Assembly (NCBI RefSeq): GCF_029029525.1
Contig: NZ_JAKJSC010000001.1
Coordinates: 1,488,001-1,552,000, forward strand
Length of the DNA: 64,000 bases
Source of the DNA: Labilibaculum sp. DW002
Lineage (GTDB): Bacteria; Bacteroidota; Bacteroidia; Bacteroidales; Marinifilaceae
Direction of reading: 5' to 3'
Shown one piece after another: positions 43,856-53,576 of the stretch. A program made the position numbers and the translations under genes. The stretch's first letter is position 1. The number at the start of each line of letters is the position of its first letter. Below the pieces are notes generated by a model. It was not told the DNA's origin. It searched no databases and saw nothing but the letters and a program-made list of their open reading frames with translations.

Positions 43856-44776
43856 ATGAAAAAATCAATTATCCTTTCATTTATTATGCTGATATCGGTC
43901 GCAACTTCGTTTAGCCAAGAAACTATTGTTCCTCTTTGGCTAAATCAAGTTCCAAATCAACAAATTACTGATGAAGTTGAGCTTGTAGAATCAACCGGAA
44001 TTATCAGAATATCAAAGGTCCAAAACCCAACAATTGAAGTGTTTTTGCCTGCGAAAAACAATGCAACAGGTCAAGCTGCACTTATTTGTCCGGGTGGTGG
44101 TTATGGTATTTTGGCTTACGATTGGGAAGGAACTGATATCGCAAAATGGTTGAATTCTAAAGGAATTGCAGCTTTTGTATTAAAATATCGCTTGCCGGAT
44201 TCAAAATCGGTAATTGAAAGCTACAAAGCTCCTTTACAAGATGCTATTCGAGCATTAAGAACAATTCGCTACAATGCAAAGAAATACAATATTCATAAAA
44301 GTCAAATAGGTGTAATGGGCTTTTCGGCCGGAGGACATTTAGCTTCAACACTTGGAACTCATTTCAATGAAGTAATGTATACTCCAAGTGATCGTATCGA
44401 CCAAGAAAGTGCTCGACCTGACTTTATGGCTCTTATTTATCCGGTAATTAGCATGCAAAATGGTGTAACTCATAATGGATCAAAAAACCATTTACTGGGA
44501 AAGGATGCTAATGCAGAATTAATTGACAAATTCTCCAATGAATTACAAGTAACTACAGACACACCACCTACTTTTTTGATTCATGCATCGGATGACAAAG
44601 CCGTGCCAGTTCAAAACAGTATGTTAATGTATAGTTCGCTAATTAAAAATAGCGTAAGCACCGAAATGCACATTTACCCAAAAGGAGGTCATGGCTTTTC
44701 GTTTGGACACAAACAAGGGCATGTTAATTCATGGACTGATTTGTTTTGCACTTGGATTAATAATTTAGAAGAATAG
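43856..44776 (+). CDS. Alpha/beta-hydrolase carbohydrate esterase
   Basis: 306 aa with a signal peptide (MKKSIILSFIMLISVATSFSQ). HGGG-type oxyanion site ALICPGGGYGILAYDWEG, nucleophile Ser in IGVMGFSAGGHLAS, Asp in FLIHASDDKAVPV and His in YPKGGHGFSFG complete the triad. This is the common secreted esterase/acetyl-xylan-esterase-like type of polysaccharide loci. It follows GH43 with a 53-bp gap and ends at the bidirectional hairpin 44795-44830. Likely removes acetyl or other acyl groups; the substrate is unproven. Confidence 0.85.
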   Translation: MKKSIILSFIMLISVATSFSQETIVPLWLNQVPNQQITDEVELVESTGIIRISKVQNPTIEVFLPAKNNATGQAALICPGGGYGILAYDWEGTDIAKWLNSKGIAAFVLKYRLPDSKSVIESYKAPLQDAIRALRTIRYNAKKYNIHKSQIGVMGFSAGGHLASTLGTHFNEVMYTPSDRIDQESARPDFMALIYPVISMQNGVTHNGSKNHLLGKDANAELIDKFSNELQVTTDTPPTFLIHASDDKAVPVQNSMLMYSSLIKNSVSTEMHIYPKGGHGFSFGHKQGHVNSWTDLFCTWINNLEE

Positions 44777-44794
44777 ACTCTTAATTTTAAACAA

Positions 44795-44830
44795 TAAAAA
44801 AGGGAATTGCTAAAATCGGCAATTCCCTTT
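44795..44830. terminator. Bidirectional terminator
   Basis: 9-bp stem GGGAATTGC (44802-44810) / GCAATTCCC (44819-44827), 8-nt loop, A7 on the left and T3 on the right. It separates the convergent esterase and SIAE-type genes. Confidence 0.88.
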
Positions 44831-44848
44831 CTAGTTTCGTTGAAACTA

Positions 44849-46276
44849 TTATTTTTCCCAATCATCTGTTCTGAATGAGGAAGCAGGATTACCTGCCGTA
44901 TCGAACAAGCTCCCTACGACCCAATTTGACCATCCGTAACGTACAGCAACCGGATTCTTTACCTCATCACTCCAAACAACCAATCCTTTTCTTAATACGA
45001 TTAGTGCTTTGGCAGGATAGAATACTTTATCTTCTCCAGCAATTAAAAAGTCGTTCAATTCTTTTCCCATATTGCTTAAACCCAATGGTGCATTATCAAA
45101 TTTCAAGTAAGCCTTGTTCTCTTCAATTTCCATTGATTTATATACAGGACCACCATATTGAATTCCCTTAAACCCATAATCTTTAGCCAATGCCCAATAA
45201 GCCAAACGCTTTCCAATTGTGATTTTTTCAGGAGGATGGATCATCCATTGATGTCCAATATCCAAAGTCGAAACCATTCCTGTGTTTGGCACATATTTCA
45301 TTGTTTGTAGCTGCGCTTCTCTTATTTCTGCAGTATTTTTTCCTTCTGTCTTGCCATAATTTTGCATAGGACAAATTTGCACATAGTAAAATGGGAAATC
45401 ACCCTGATTCCATAAACCTCTCCAACTCTTAATCATGGCTGCAAACAAATCAGTATACCCTTTTGGTTGATTTGAATTGGATTCTCCTTGATACCAAATA
45501 GCACCTTTTATTCCAAAAGGAATAATCGGATTAATCATGGCATTATACAAAACCGTTGGCGATTGAAATTTCATTTTATCAGTTCCCAATACTGTCATAT
45601 CAGCACCAAACTCGCTTAACGTTTCTTTATTCATCCATGCTTCAACACGAGTACCACCCCAAGTACTATTTATTACACCAATCGGAACACCTAATTTATC
45701 TTGTAGATACTTCGCAAAACTATATGCAACCGCACTAAAATTAGCCACCCCTTCAGGTGAAGACACTGCCCATGCGCCCTTACAATCTTCTTGAGGAAAT
45801 TCCGCAAAAGCATTCTTCATGTTGAACAAGCGAATGGATGAATTATTTCCTGCCGCGATATAATCATTCGATCCGTAAACTGGCTGGTTGTTAAAACCCT
45901 TAAAAGGCATTTCCATATTCGATTGCCCAGAGCACAACCAAACCTCTCCTATCATTACGTTCGATAAAACAATCTTTTTATCAGCAGAGATCGTCAGCGA
46001 ATAAGGTCCGCCAGCTTCAGGGGTAGGAATAGTAATCATCCATTTTCCTAATTTATTAGCTTTTACCTCAAAACTTTCGTTGCTCCAGCTGGCACTAAGT
46101 TGTATTTTTTGGTTCTTATTTGCCCAACCCCAAATAGGCACATTCGACTGTTGCTGCAATACCATATTGCTTCCAATTACTGCAGGCAATTTAATTTGTC
46201 CTAAAGAACTATTACTTGCGGCCAATAGGCCTACTAGCAATGATATTTGAAATAAAAATCTACGAAATTGATTCAT
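44849..46276 (-). CDS. Sialate O-acetylesterase-type SGNH esterase
   Basis: 475 aa with a signal peptide (RRFLFQISLLVGLLAASNSSLGQ). An N-terminal beta domain (PAVIGSNMVLQQQSNVPIWGWA) precedes an SGNH hydrolase: Ser in EVWLCSGQSNMEMPF, GAIWYQGESNSNQPKGY, and a late His in LDIGHQWMIHPPEK. The family is called sialate O-acetylesterase, but in Bacteroidota polysaccharide loci it commonly deacetylates other sugars. There is no sialic-acid gene nearby, so deacetylation of a plant or algal glycan is more likely. Second gene after GH2, 40 bp gap. Confidence 0.85.
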   Translation of the reverse strand: MNQFRRFLFQISLLVGLLAASNSSLGQIKLPAVIGSNMVLQQQSNVPIWGWANKNQKIQLSASWSNESFEVKANKLGKWMITIPTPEAGGPYSLTISADKKIVLSNVMIGEVWLCSGQSNMEMPFKGFNNQPVYGSNDYIAAGNNSSIRLFNMKNAFAEFPQEDCKGAWAVSSPEGVANFSAVAYSFAKYLQDKLGVPIGVINSTWGGTRVEAWMNKETLSEFGADMTVLGTDKMKFQSPTVLYNAMINPIIPFGIKGAIWYQGESNSNQPKGYTDLFAAMIKSWRGLWNQGDFPFYYVQICPMQNYGKTEGKNTAEIREAQLQTMKYVPNTGMVSTLDIGHQWMIHPPEKITIGKRLAYWALAKDYGFKGIQYGGPVYKSMEIEENKAYLKFDNAPLGLSNMGKELNDFLIAGEDKVFYPAKALIVLRKGLVVWSDEVKNPVAVRYGWSNWVVGSLFDTAGNPASSFRTDDWEK

Positions 46277-46316
46277 TACTTTAGCTTGTTTAGGTTAAAA
46301 TCATTCCCTTATCTCT

Positions 46317-48839
46317 TTAATTAACTAACACTTCTAACTCGGAACTAGTCAATTCTTTTGTTTTGGCTTTCACTGTAATTTTCCCCGTTTTGAAGGTAGA
46401 TTGTAGTATTAGTAAACATTTTCCGCCCGATGTTTTAATCTTATTTGACTGATAATCTTGAATATTCGATGGCGAACCATTATCAACACCAAGTAATCGA
46501 GCTGGTCCTGTAATTTCAAACTCAACTTCCATCTCCTGATTTTTCACTGGAATCCCATTTTCATCAGTTAACTGTAACGTATAATGAACTACATCATAAG
46601 CATTAGCTTTTATTTTTTCTTGATCAGCGACAAGCGAGAGGTTTTGAGCTTTCTTAGCCGTTTGTAAGCAATAAGTCGCTTGTCCATCGACAGCTTTGGC
46701 TGTAAGTTTCCCTTCTTGATAAGGTAACATGAATTTTACAATGTGATCTTCATTATCCGATAAAGATTGAACACCCACAGATTTATCATTTAAAAATAAT
46801 TCTATCTTCTTTTGATTGGTATATACTTCTACGGCAATACTATCTCCATGCGAATAATTCCAATGCTCATTCACATCTTGCCATCCCCATTTTTGATGAC
46901 TTGCCCAATCTTTTTCTTTCTCTACTAATAAATTTTGTTTAGCATCCCACTTATATGGCGATTTAGACAATAACTGAGTAGCAATGTAAACGTGAGGTTC
47001 ATCATTCCAAAGCACTTTGAACATTTGGTAAGATGGCTTTTTGAAGCCCGCAAAATCGAGCAAACCACTACCACTACCTTTTTTCGGCCAAGCTCTCGAT
47101 TCACCCATATAATTGATTCCCGTCCAAAGAAAAATACCAGCAATAAATTCCTTCTCAACAACTGGTTTCCAATCGTGCCATCGGGTCCAATTCTCTGTTC
47201 CTAAAAATACTTTATCAGGATAATTCTTTTTGCAATAGTCATACACAGCTTGTCGATACGACAAACCCACAATATCTAAAGCATCTGCATAACCCGAAAA
47301 ATTACTCACTGTAGGAATCACCAAATTTGCGGTTACAGGTCTTGATAAATCAACCTCTTTAACCCATTTCGATAATTTGTGAGCAGTCTCTGCTACATGA
47401 TATTTTTGTTTAGGATGATTCTTGAAATTAGACTTCACCTTCTCTAAAGACAAAGGAGGTTCATCCCAATAATAGTTTACATCTCCCACTTTATTACTTC
47501 CCCAATACCCAGTTACAGCTCCATAATTAGGGAAAGTCCACTCTATTTCGTTCCCAATACTCCACATGATAATTGACGGATGGTTTATATCACGCTTCAC
47601 CATATCCTTGATGTCTCGCTCTGCCCATTCTTCGAAACTATGCGTATAACCTTTGGTAATATCCTCTTCAGTTTCCTGATTGTAGTTGTTTCGCTTGTCT
47701 TTAGGGTTTTGCCACTCATCAAAGGCTTCTTCCTGAACCAAAAAACCCATCTCATCGCAAATGTCCAAAAACTCTGAAGATGCTGGATTATGAGCGGTGC
47801 GAATTGCATTACAACCAGCCTCTTTTAAGGCTTTTAAACGTCGTTCCCATACTCCTCTTGGCACAGCTGCACCAACCAAACCACCATCGTGATGCAAACA
47901 AACACCTTTTAAAAGCATGTTCTTTCCATTTAAGAAAAAGCCTAAGTCCTTATCAAACTTAAAGCTTCTGATACCAAAAGTACTTGAAACCTCATCAATC
48001 TTCTCTCCTTCAACAAATACTTCCGTAACCAATCTGTACAAGTTTGGTTTTTCTGTATCCCAAAGGTTTGGAGAAAGTACTACAATATTTTGATTTTCCT
48101 TTTGAGCATTTTTTGCCTTCACAAGCAAAGCAGATTCAACAAAACCGACCTCTTTATTCTGAAAAAAGATCCTTGTTTTCAAAACAACCGGCTTGTCTTC
48201 CTCAAAATCATTACTTAGATCTGTAGTAATACAGATCTTTGCTTTTTCTTCTGAAACCTCCGGTGTTGTAATTTGGGTTCCCCATTGAGGGATGTATACC
48301 TTGCCGCAAGTTACCAACTTAACATTTCGATAAATCCCTGAACCTGGATACCAACGGGAATCCAAATATGCCGATCGATCGACCTTAACAGCAATCAAAT
48401 TCTTTTTATCACCATAATTCAAATAAGGAGTTAAATCGTAAGCAAAAGGAGCATAACCAAATGGCCTCTTACCTAAATATTCTCCATTGATCCAGACCTC
48501 TGAATTGGTATAAACACCATCAAATTCTATTCTTGTATTTTTATCTACAGCTTCATTTGGCATGATAAATGTTTTTCGATACCAACCAATTCCTCCTGGC
48601 AAAAATGCAGTTGCACCTCCGGTATTTTTTTGTGTAAACGAATGCTCTACACTCCAATCATGTGGTAAGCGAACGTCACGCCAAGAAGAATCATCCAATC
48701 CTGTTTTTTGGGCCTTTTCAACATTGCCCAGATTAAACTTCCAATCAAAATTAAAATCTAAACTTGTTCTAACCTCTTTTTTCGGACGGTTACATCCAAA
48801 CAAAAGACATAAAATAATAAAATAGACGTATTTATTCAT
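46317..48839 (-). CDS. GH2 family hydrolase (beta-galactosidase type), lipoprotein
   Basis: 840 aa, lipobox MNKYVYFIILCLLFGC (Cys16). Domains: sugar-binding jelly roll (DFNWKF-like DFNFDWKFNLG, RLPHDWSVEHSF, GGIGWYRKTF), Ig-like domain, then the barrel with VCLHHDGGLVGAAVP, RTAHNPAS, IIMWSIGNEIEW (acid/base Glu) and VFLGTENWTRW (likely nucleophile Glu), and C-terminal Ig-like domains (DENGIPVKNQEMEVEFEI). Typical of exo-beta-galactosidases of marine galactan loci, releasing D-galactose from neo-oligosaccharides. It begins 47 nt beyond the terminator of the GH29 gene, with an AAGGAGC ribosome site but no visible promoter. Confidence 0.88.
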   Translation of the reverse strand: MNKYVYFIILCLLFGCNRPKKEVRTSLDFNFDWKFNLGNVEKAQKTGLDDSSWRDVRLPHDWSVEHSFTQKNTGGATAFLPGGIGWYRKTFIMPNEAVDKNTRIEFDGVYTNSEVWINGEYLGKRPFGYAPFAYDLTPYLNYGDKKNLIAVKVDRSAYLDSRWYPGSGIYRNVKLVTCGKVYIPQWGTQITTPEVSEEKAKICITTDLSNDFEEDKPVVLKTRIFFQNKEVGFVESALLVKAKNAQKENQNIVVLSPNLWDTEKPNLYRLVTEVFVEGEKIDEVSSTFGIRSFKFDKDLGFFLNGKNMLLKGVCLHHDGGLVGAAVPRGVWERRLKALKEAGCNAIRTAHNPASSEFLDICDEMGFLVQEEAFDEWQNPKDKRNNYNQETEEDITKGYTHSFEEWAERDIKDMVKRDINHPSIIMWSIGNEIEWTFPNYGAVTGYWGSNKVGDVNYYWDEPPLSLEKVKSNFKNHPKQKYHVAETAHKLSKWVKEVDLSRPVTANLVIPTVSNFSGYADALDIVGLSYRQAVYDYCKKNYPDKVFLGTENWTRWHDWKPVVEKEFIAGIFLWTGINYMGESRAWPKKGSGSGLLDFAGFKKPSYQMFKVLWNDEPHVYIATQLLSKSPYKWDAKQNLLVEKEKDWASHQKWGWQDVNEHWNYSHGDSIAVEVYTNQKKIELFLNDKSVGVQSLSDNEDHIVKFMLPYQEGKLTAKAVDGQATYCLQTAKKAQNLSLVADQEKIKANAYDVVHYTLQLTDENGIPVKNQEMEVEFEITGPARLLGVDNGSPSNIQDYQSNKIKTSGGKCLLILQSTFKTGKITVKAKTKELTSSELEVLVN

Positions 48840-48885
48840 TTTGCTCCTTGATTTTGAATTAACTCATTTAAGTTTAAGCCAAAAA

Positions 48886-48913
48886 AAGAGCTTACAAAAT
48901 ATTGTAAGCTCTT
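48886..48913 (-). terminator. Terminator after GH29, inside the gene run
   Basis: 12-bp perfect stem AAGAGCTTACAA (48886-48897) / TTGTAAGCTCTT (48902-48913), loop AATA, followed on the minus strand by U7 (48881-48887). It stands between GH29 and the downstream GH2 gene on the same strand. Confidence 0.88.
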
Positions 48914-48928
48914 CCCTTTAAGTTATTT

Positions 48929-50419
48929 CTATTTCAATTCTATCTTCAAAGTAAAAGCATGTTCACACGGTTTTTCTGTTGGCATTTCAACTTCTAAACC
49001 AGCTTCAGTCATTTTCCAATTCAATTTTTCCTTAGAACCCAACATACTCACCTTAACAATTTCATTGGTTAGTAATCCTTCTTTCTTTGCAAAAGATCTA
49101 ATTACCATCTTATCTTTTGGCCAATCCAATGCAATCGCATACAAATTACCATCCCTTGTTGTAAATCGAATATCCTCAGCAACTGCGTCTGCATTCTTAT
49201 CTTCACTTAAATGTCCTTCTACAATTTCTTGTGGACCTTCACCATAAGCTTTCCAAGTACGCGTGCCATAAATTGCTTCCTTATTCACATAGAACCAATC
49301 ACCCATTTCCAACAAACGAGTTTTAACTCCTTCTGGAATTTCTCCGTTCGCTTTAGGTGTAATATTTAATAGAACTGCTCCGTTCTTACTCACTACATCT
49401 ACTAGGAAATCAATTAAACGGTTTGTCGACTTATATTTTGGATCACTAATATCACACCATGCTTTCCAATCAATAGAATCATCCGTAAGCCATGTAAAAT
49501 CCTTCTTCTCACTCATACGTGATCTTTCCAAATCCAGTACAGCCGAACCAACAGCCATATCTTCAAATTTGTAGGTGCAAACTACTTCTTTTCCCCACTC
49601 TTGTCCTTTGTTATAATAGTTTGCCAAGAATTGCTTACGATACTCTTCCTTAATGATATCCATTTTGTTGTCAAACCAAATGATATCTGGTTGATATTTA
49701 TCCATTAATTCATTCAATCGATCAAGCCACTCCTGATGAAAAGCATCTTCTGGAGGATTAGGATAATCACCGGTAGCCATTACAAAAGAACCTTCAGGAA
49801 CATATGGTCCATATAATCCTGCATATTCAGGATTAGAAGCATCTGTCTCTTTATCCCACGTTGGGTACCATGCATATAACCAATGACGGTGATAAGTGGC
49901 AATGAACTTCATACCTTGCTTACGAACAGCTTTGGCCATTTCACCAACAACATCTCGTTTTGGCCCCATATCCATTGCATCCCACTTTGTTAGTTCACTA
50001 TCCCACATTGCAAAACCATCTGCATGTTCTGCTACTGGACCAGCAAATTGTGCTCCCGATTTCTTGAACAATTCAGCCCATTCATCAGCATCAAATTTAT
50101 CTGCAGTAAACATTGGAATAAAATCCTTATAACCAAATTCATCTAGTGGTCCGTAAGTTTCTTCGTGATGCTTACGAATAGGATGTCCTTTGGTGTACAT
50201 ATGAATTGCATACCATTCTGTTTCGTGAGCAGGAACAGAATATGGTCCCCAATGAAAGTAGATGCCGAATTTTGTATCCTGATACCATTCTGGCACTTCT
50301 TTTTGCTTTAAAGATTCCCATTCAGGCTGATAATCGATCTTCACGATCTTTTCCTGCTTTGGTTTAGAACTGCAAGAAAATAAAGCCAAGCTAAATGCAA
50401 GTAAAATTAATTTGTTCAT
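48929..50419 (-). CDS. GH29 alpha-L-fucosidase family enzyme, possibly alpha-L-galactosidase
   Basis: 496 aa lipoprotein (MNKLILLAFSLALFSC, Cys16). GH29 features: FGIYFHWGPYSVPAHETEWY near residue 55, EHADGFAMWDS, FIATYHRHW and the nucleophile Asp250 in PDIIWFDNKMD. A C-terminal beta domain covers about 390-496. GH29 enzymes release alpha-L-fucose; since L-galactose is 6-hydroxy-L-fucose, some GH29 members from porphyran loci act as exo-alpha-L-galactosidases. The same genome segment carries an L-galactose catabolic operon and no fucose pathway, so this activity is the best inference. Last gene of the sulfatase-GH43-GH29 operon. Confidence 0.88.
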   Translation of the reverse strand: MNKLILLAFSLALFSCSSKPKQEKIVKIDYQPEWESLKQKEVPEWYQDTKFGIYFHWGPYSVPAHETEWYAIHMYTKGHPIRKHHEETYGPLDEFGYKDFIPMFTADKFDADEWAELFKKSGAQFAGPVAEHADGFAMWDSELTKWDAMDMGPKRDVVGEMAKAVRKQGMKFIATYHRHWLYAWYPTWDKETDASNPEYAGLYGPYVPEGSFVMATGDYPNPPEDAFHQEWLDRLNELMDKYQPDIIWFDNKMDIIKEEYRKQFLANYYNKGQEWGKEVVCTYKFEDMAVGSAVLDLERSRMSEKKDFTWLTDDSIDWKAWCDISDPKYKSTNRLIDFLVDVVSKNGAVLLNITPKANGEIPEGVKTRLLEMGDWFYVNKEAIYGTRTWKAYGEGPQEIVEGHLSEDKNADAVAEDIRFTTRDGNLYAIALDWPKDKMVIRSFAKKEGLLTNEIVKVSMLGSKEKLNWKMTEAGLEVEMPTEKPCEHAFTLKIELK

Positions 50420-50442
50420 GATTATTATTCGATTAATAATTA

Positions 50443-51792
50443 TTATTTAAATTTTATCCAATCAACATTAAACAAGTTTCCCTCTTCGCCCTTAAAAACA
50501 CATACCAAATTTTGAATACCAGAAACCTTTTTGTCTAATTTTACATTGAATGTCTTCCATTGATTCCACCCACCAGTATTTGTAATTTTGACAACTGCCA
50601 ATAATTTACCCGTTGCGCCACCAATTCGAACTTCAACGCTTCCACCTTTTGCTGCCGAAGCACAATTCATCTCAACTTCAGTTAAGTTTCCATCTCTAAA
50701 GTTTACACGATCGTAAGCAACCCATGAATCATTAGTAATGTAATCCAACTGCCAGTTAGCAGGAAGTCCACTTCCAATTCTATTCACTTGAATCTCTTTT
50801 TCACCAATTCTGCTATATCTATCAATTTGTATTTCGTTAGTTGCAGGACAAACTCCAATACCGCGTAAAGTTGGAATCACTTCTTGAATGCTACCATCTT
50901 CATTAAAATTCAGATTATCAGCACACATCGAGCGTAAATGTTCATTGTTACTAATGTCTTTATGATGATAAAACACCATCCATTGACCTTTGTATTCAAC
51001 TATTGAATGATGATTTGTCCAACATCCATTTGTCCAACGTTTCATAAAGAATCCTTGATACTCAAATGGTCCAAGAGGATTATCTCCTGTTGCATACGCC
51101 AATTCTTCCGTTCCGTGAGGAGAATGTGGAAAAGTGAAATAGTAAATTCCATTTCTTTCGAAAACAAAAGATCCTTCTTTATACTTTGAAGGTAAATCGT
51201 TAATAACAACAGGTTCTGAAGCCAATTCTTTCATATTAGCTTTCAACTTTGCCCCATACAATTTTTCGCCACCACCCCAATATAGGTATGCCTGACCATC
51301 AGTATCAATAAACACATTTGGATCGATGCCATCTAAACCTTTCATGTAATCATTCTCTAGTGTATATGGGCCTTCTGGATTGTCCGCAACAGCTACTCCA
51401 ATTCTTCTAAATGCAGTCGTATCCTTTGGCATATCTGGGAAATAGTAATAATATTTACCTTCCTTTTCAATGCAGTCCGGAGCCCACATTCCAAAACCAT
51501 CAAAAACACCCCATTTTACATCAGCTTGATCAATGATCACTCCGTGGTCAGTCCAATCAAAAAGATTTTCAGATGAGAACACATGATAATTTGGCATGCA
51601 AAATCCATTGTTCCCTTTACCTTCTTCGCACTTAATATCTGTTGACGGAAATACAAATAGCTTCCCATTCATTACCCTTGCAGTAGGATCTGCAGTATAC
51701 ATATGTCTTACCAAAGGATTATCTGCAATGGCAAAATTTGCTGCAAAAAGTATAATTGTTAATAAGCTTAGTCCTAATTTCTTCATGTTCAA
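50443..51792 (-). CDS. GH43 family hydrolase with CBM6-like domain (second copy)
   Basis: 449 aa with a signal peptide (KKLGLSLLTIILFAANFAIA). GH43 acids: Asp in RHMYTADPTARV, Asp in DGIDPNVFIDTDG and Glu in YKEGSFVFE; a CBM6-like C-terminus ends NLFNVDWIKFK. Clearly paralogous to the GH43 at 42453 and of the same length. In this copy it lies in an operon between an S1 sulfatase (21 bp) and GH29 (23 bp), so it acts in the same exo-degradation step. Exact sugar unknown. Confidence 0.88.
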   Translation of the reverse strand: MNMKKLGLSLLTIILFAANFAIADNPLVRHMYTADPTARVMNGKLFVFPSTDIKCEEGKGNNGFCMPNYHVFSSENLFDWTDHGVIIDQADVKWGVFDGFGMWAPDCIEKEGKYYYYFPDMPKDTTAFRRIGVAVADNPEGPYTLENDYMKGLDGIDPNVFIDTDGQAYLYWGGGEKLYGAKLKANMKELASEPVVINDLPSKYKEGSFVFERNGIYYFTFPHSPHGTEELAYATGDNPLGPFEYQGFFMKRWTNGCWTNHHSIVEYKGQWMVFYHHKDISNNEHLRSMCADNLNFNEDGSIQEVIPTLRGIGVCPATNEIQIDRYSRIGEKEIQVNRIGSGLPANWQLDYITNDSWVAYDRVNFRDGNLTEVEMNCASAAKGGSVEVRIGGATGKLLAVVKITNTGGWNQWKTFNVKLDKKVSGIQNLVCVFKGEEGNLFNVDWIKFK

Positions 51793-51813
51793 TTTTATGC
51801 TTGGTGTATTAAA

Positions 51814-53400
51814 TTATTTGTTCCAGTTTGCTTCAACTATTGCATTGATTTCTGGAAAGTTCTTATCTGTTTCATTTAATTCCTCTCTTTGAGTTTTCAA
51901 ATCAAGCTTCAACTTGGAAATGATCTCCTTGTACTCAGGATCATTGTATCTGTTATTTAATTCTTGAGGATCTGTTCTTAAATCGTAAAATTCCCAACTT
52001 GCAGGCGTTTCTCTATCAATTCCCTCATACTGAGAAGACCAATAAAAATCCTTAAACTCAGATGTATCGCGATACATTTTCCCATAGTAAAAAATCAACT
52101 TGTAATCTTTGGTTCTAAGACCAAAATGAGCTGGCACGTAGTGATGAATAATATGCATCCAATAACGATAATAGGTCGCCTCTCTCCAACTATCTTCAGC
52201 TTTTCCTTGAAGAGTATTTATAAAACTCTCGCCTTGCATGTAATCCGGCTTGCTTCCTCCAGCCAACTCGATCATCGTTGGTGCGTAATCGGTATTATTA
52301 ATAAGTATATCACTTTTCACATTAGGCTTAATTCCTTTTGGATAGTGCACTATGAATGGCATTCTCATGCTTTCGTCATACATCCATCTTTTATCTTGCA
52401 AATCATGTTCTCCCAACATCATTCCTTGATCTCCCGTGTAAATAATAACCGTATTTTCCCACAATCCTTCTTCCTTCAGATAATCAAATAACCTCCCAAG
52501 ATTATCATCAACACCTTTTACACAGCGCAAATAATCTTTTAAATAGGTTTGATATGCGAGACTAGTTGCATCATCACCAGAAATACTATCCTTTAGGTAG
52601 TGTTGAACGTAGTTTCTATGCATATTCCTTTTCGAAACAGATGTCCCGATATAGTTGATTAAACTATCATTCTTCCCTTTGGTTCCTTCCGATCCCCAAT
52701 TAGGCTGGCTATAAAGACTTTCTGGTTCTGGTATTTTTGTATTTGCCAAATACTCCTTATATCTTGGAGCATACTCAAACATGTCATGAGGTGCTTTGTA
52801 ATGATGCATCAAGAAAAAAGGCTTTGTCTTATCTCTATTTTTCAGGTAGTCTATTGACTGATCAGTTATAATATCTGTTGAATGCCCCTCATATTGCACT
52901 ATATTATTTGGCCATTCACCTTTTCCTTTCTCACGAAACTTTGTATTAAAATATTTTCCTTGACCTGGTAAAACTTTATAATAATCAAATGCTGTTGGTT
53001 CATCATGAAGGTGCCATTTCCCAATCATTGCTGTAGAATAGCCTAATTTACTCATCTCCTTTGGCAAATATTGTTTATCAGCGGCTAATTCACCATCTAA
53101 ATCCAGTACACCATTAGTTTGAGAATATTGTCCTGTAATAATGCATGCTCGACTTGGAGTACAAATAGAGTTCGTGCAAAATGCATTGGTAAAAACAATT
53201 CCATCATCAGCTAAATGATCCAAATTTGGAGTTGGATTTAATTTTGCCAAACGACCACCATAAGCTCCAATTGCCTGCGAGGTGTGATCATCCGACATGA
53301 TGTAGATAATATTTGGCTTTTGCTTCTCATCTATTTGAGAACAGCTAGCCGATATCAAGCCCAATGTGGCCACTAAGATGCCAATCATAATTGTTTTCAT
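51814..53400 (-). CDS. S1-family sulfatase, S1_11 (GlcNAc-6-/L-Gal-6-sulfatase) type
   Basis: 528 aa from the Met at 53400, which begins a lipoprotein signal (MKTIMIGILVATLGLISASC, Cys20); the frame extends to 53451 without a signal. FGly motif ICTPSR with Cys80 in NAFCTNSICTPSRACIITGQY. MSDDHTSQAIGAYGG and GKWHLHDEPTAFDYYKVLPGQG strongly recall the 6-O-sulfatase subfamily that contains Bacteroides N-acetylglucosamine-6-sulfatases and a porphyran L-galactose-6-sulfatase; this subfamily call is from memory of the motifs. First gene of the operon with GH43 and GH29, which would let sulfate be removed before alpha-L-galactosidase acts. Confidence 0.85.
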   Translation of the reverse strand: MKTIMIGILVATLGLISASCSQIDEKQKPNIIYIMSDDHTSQAIGAYGGRLAKLNPTPNLDHLADDGIVFTNAFCTNSICTPSRACIITGQYSQTNGVLDLDGELAADKQYLPKEMSKLGYSTAMIGKWHLHDEPTAFDYYKVLPGQGKYFNTKFREKGKGEWPNNIVQYEGHSTDIITDQSIDYLKNRDKTKPFFLMHHYKAPHDMFEYAPRYKEYLANTKIPEPESLYSQPNWGSEGTKGKNDSLINYIGTSVSKRNMHRNYVQHYLKDSISGDDATSLAYQTYLKDYLRCVKGVDDNLGRLFDYLKEEGLWENTVIIYTGDQGMMLGEHDLQDKRWMYDESMRMPFIVHYPKGIKPNVKSDILINNTDYAPTMIELAGGSKPDYMQGESFINTLQGKAEDSWREATYYRYWMHIIHHYVPAHFGLRTKDYKLIFYYGKMYRDTSEFKDFYWSSQYEGIDRETPASWEFYDLRTDPQELNNRYNDPEYKEIISKLKLDLKTQREELNETDKNFPEINAIVEANWNK

Positions 53401-53521
53401 TATTCTTTTTTTAGTTTTCTGCAAAAGCAAAGGAGATCTTTTTTCATTCATTAAATAACATCAGTAAATCCTATTTCCATTGATTATAATTGCGATCTTC
53501 CTCTACTCGTTTACGAATCAT

Positions 53522-53576
53522 TAAAAGTAGCATACTAATAGAAGAAATTAGTGAGAAATTATTCTACATAAAGGGG
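53522..53576 (-). promoter_or_regulatory. Galactan-locus promoter with C-run (sulfatase-GH43-GH29 operon)
   Basis: Minus strand: -7 box TACTTTTA (53522-53529, last base off consensus). 43 nt upstream TCACCCCTTTA (run 53573-53576); the proximal half-site 21 nt upstream is weak (TCTCACTAA, 53551-53555). Shares the 513-bp gap 53401-53913 with the divergent promoter at 53794-53850; nothing else coding is seen in that gap. Confidence 0.55.
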
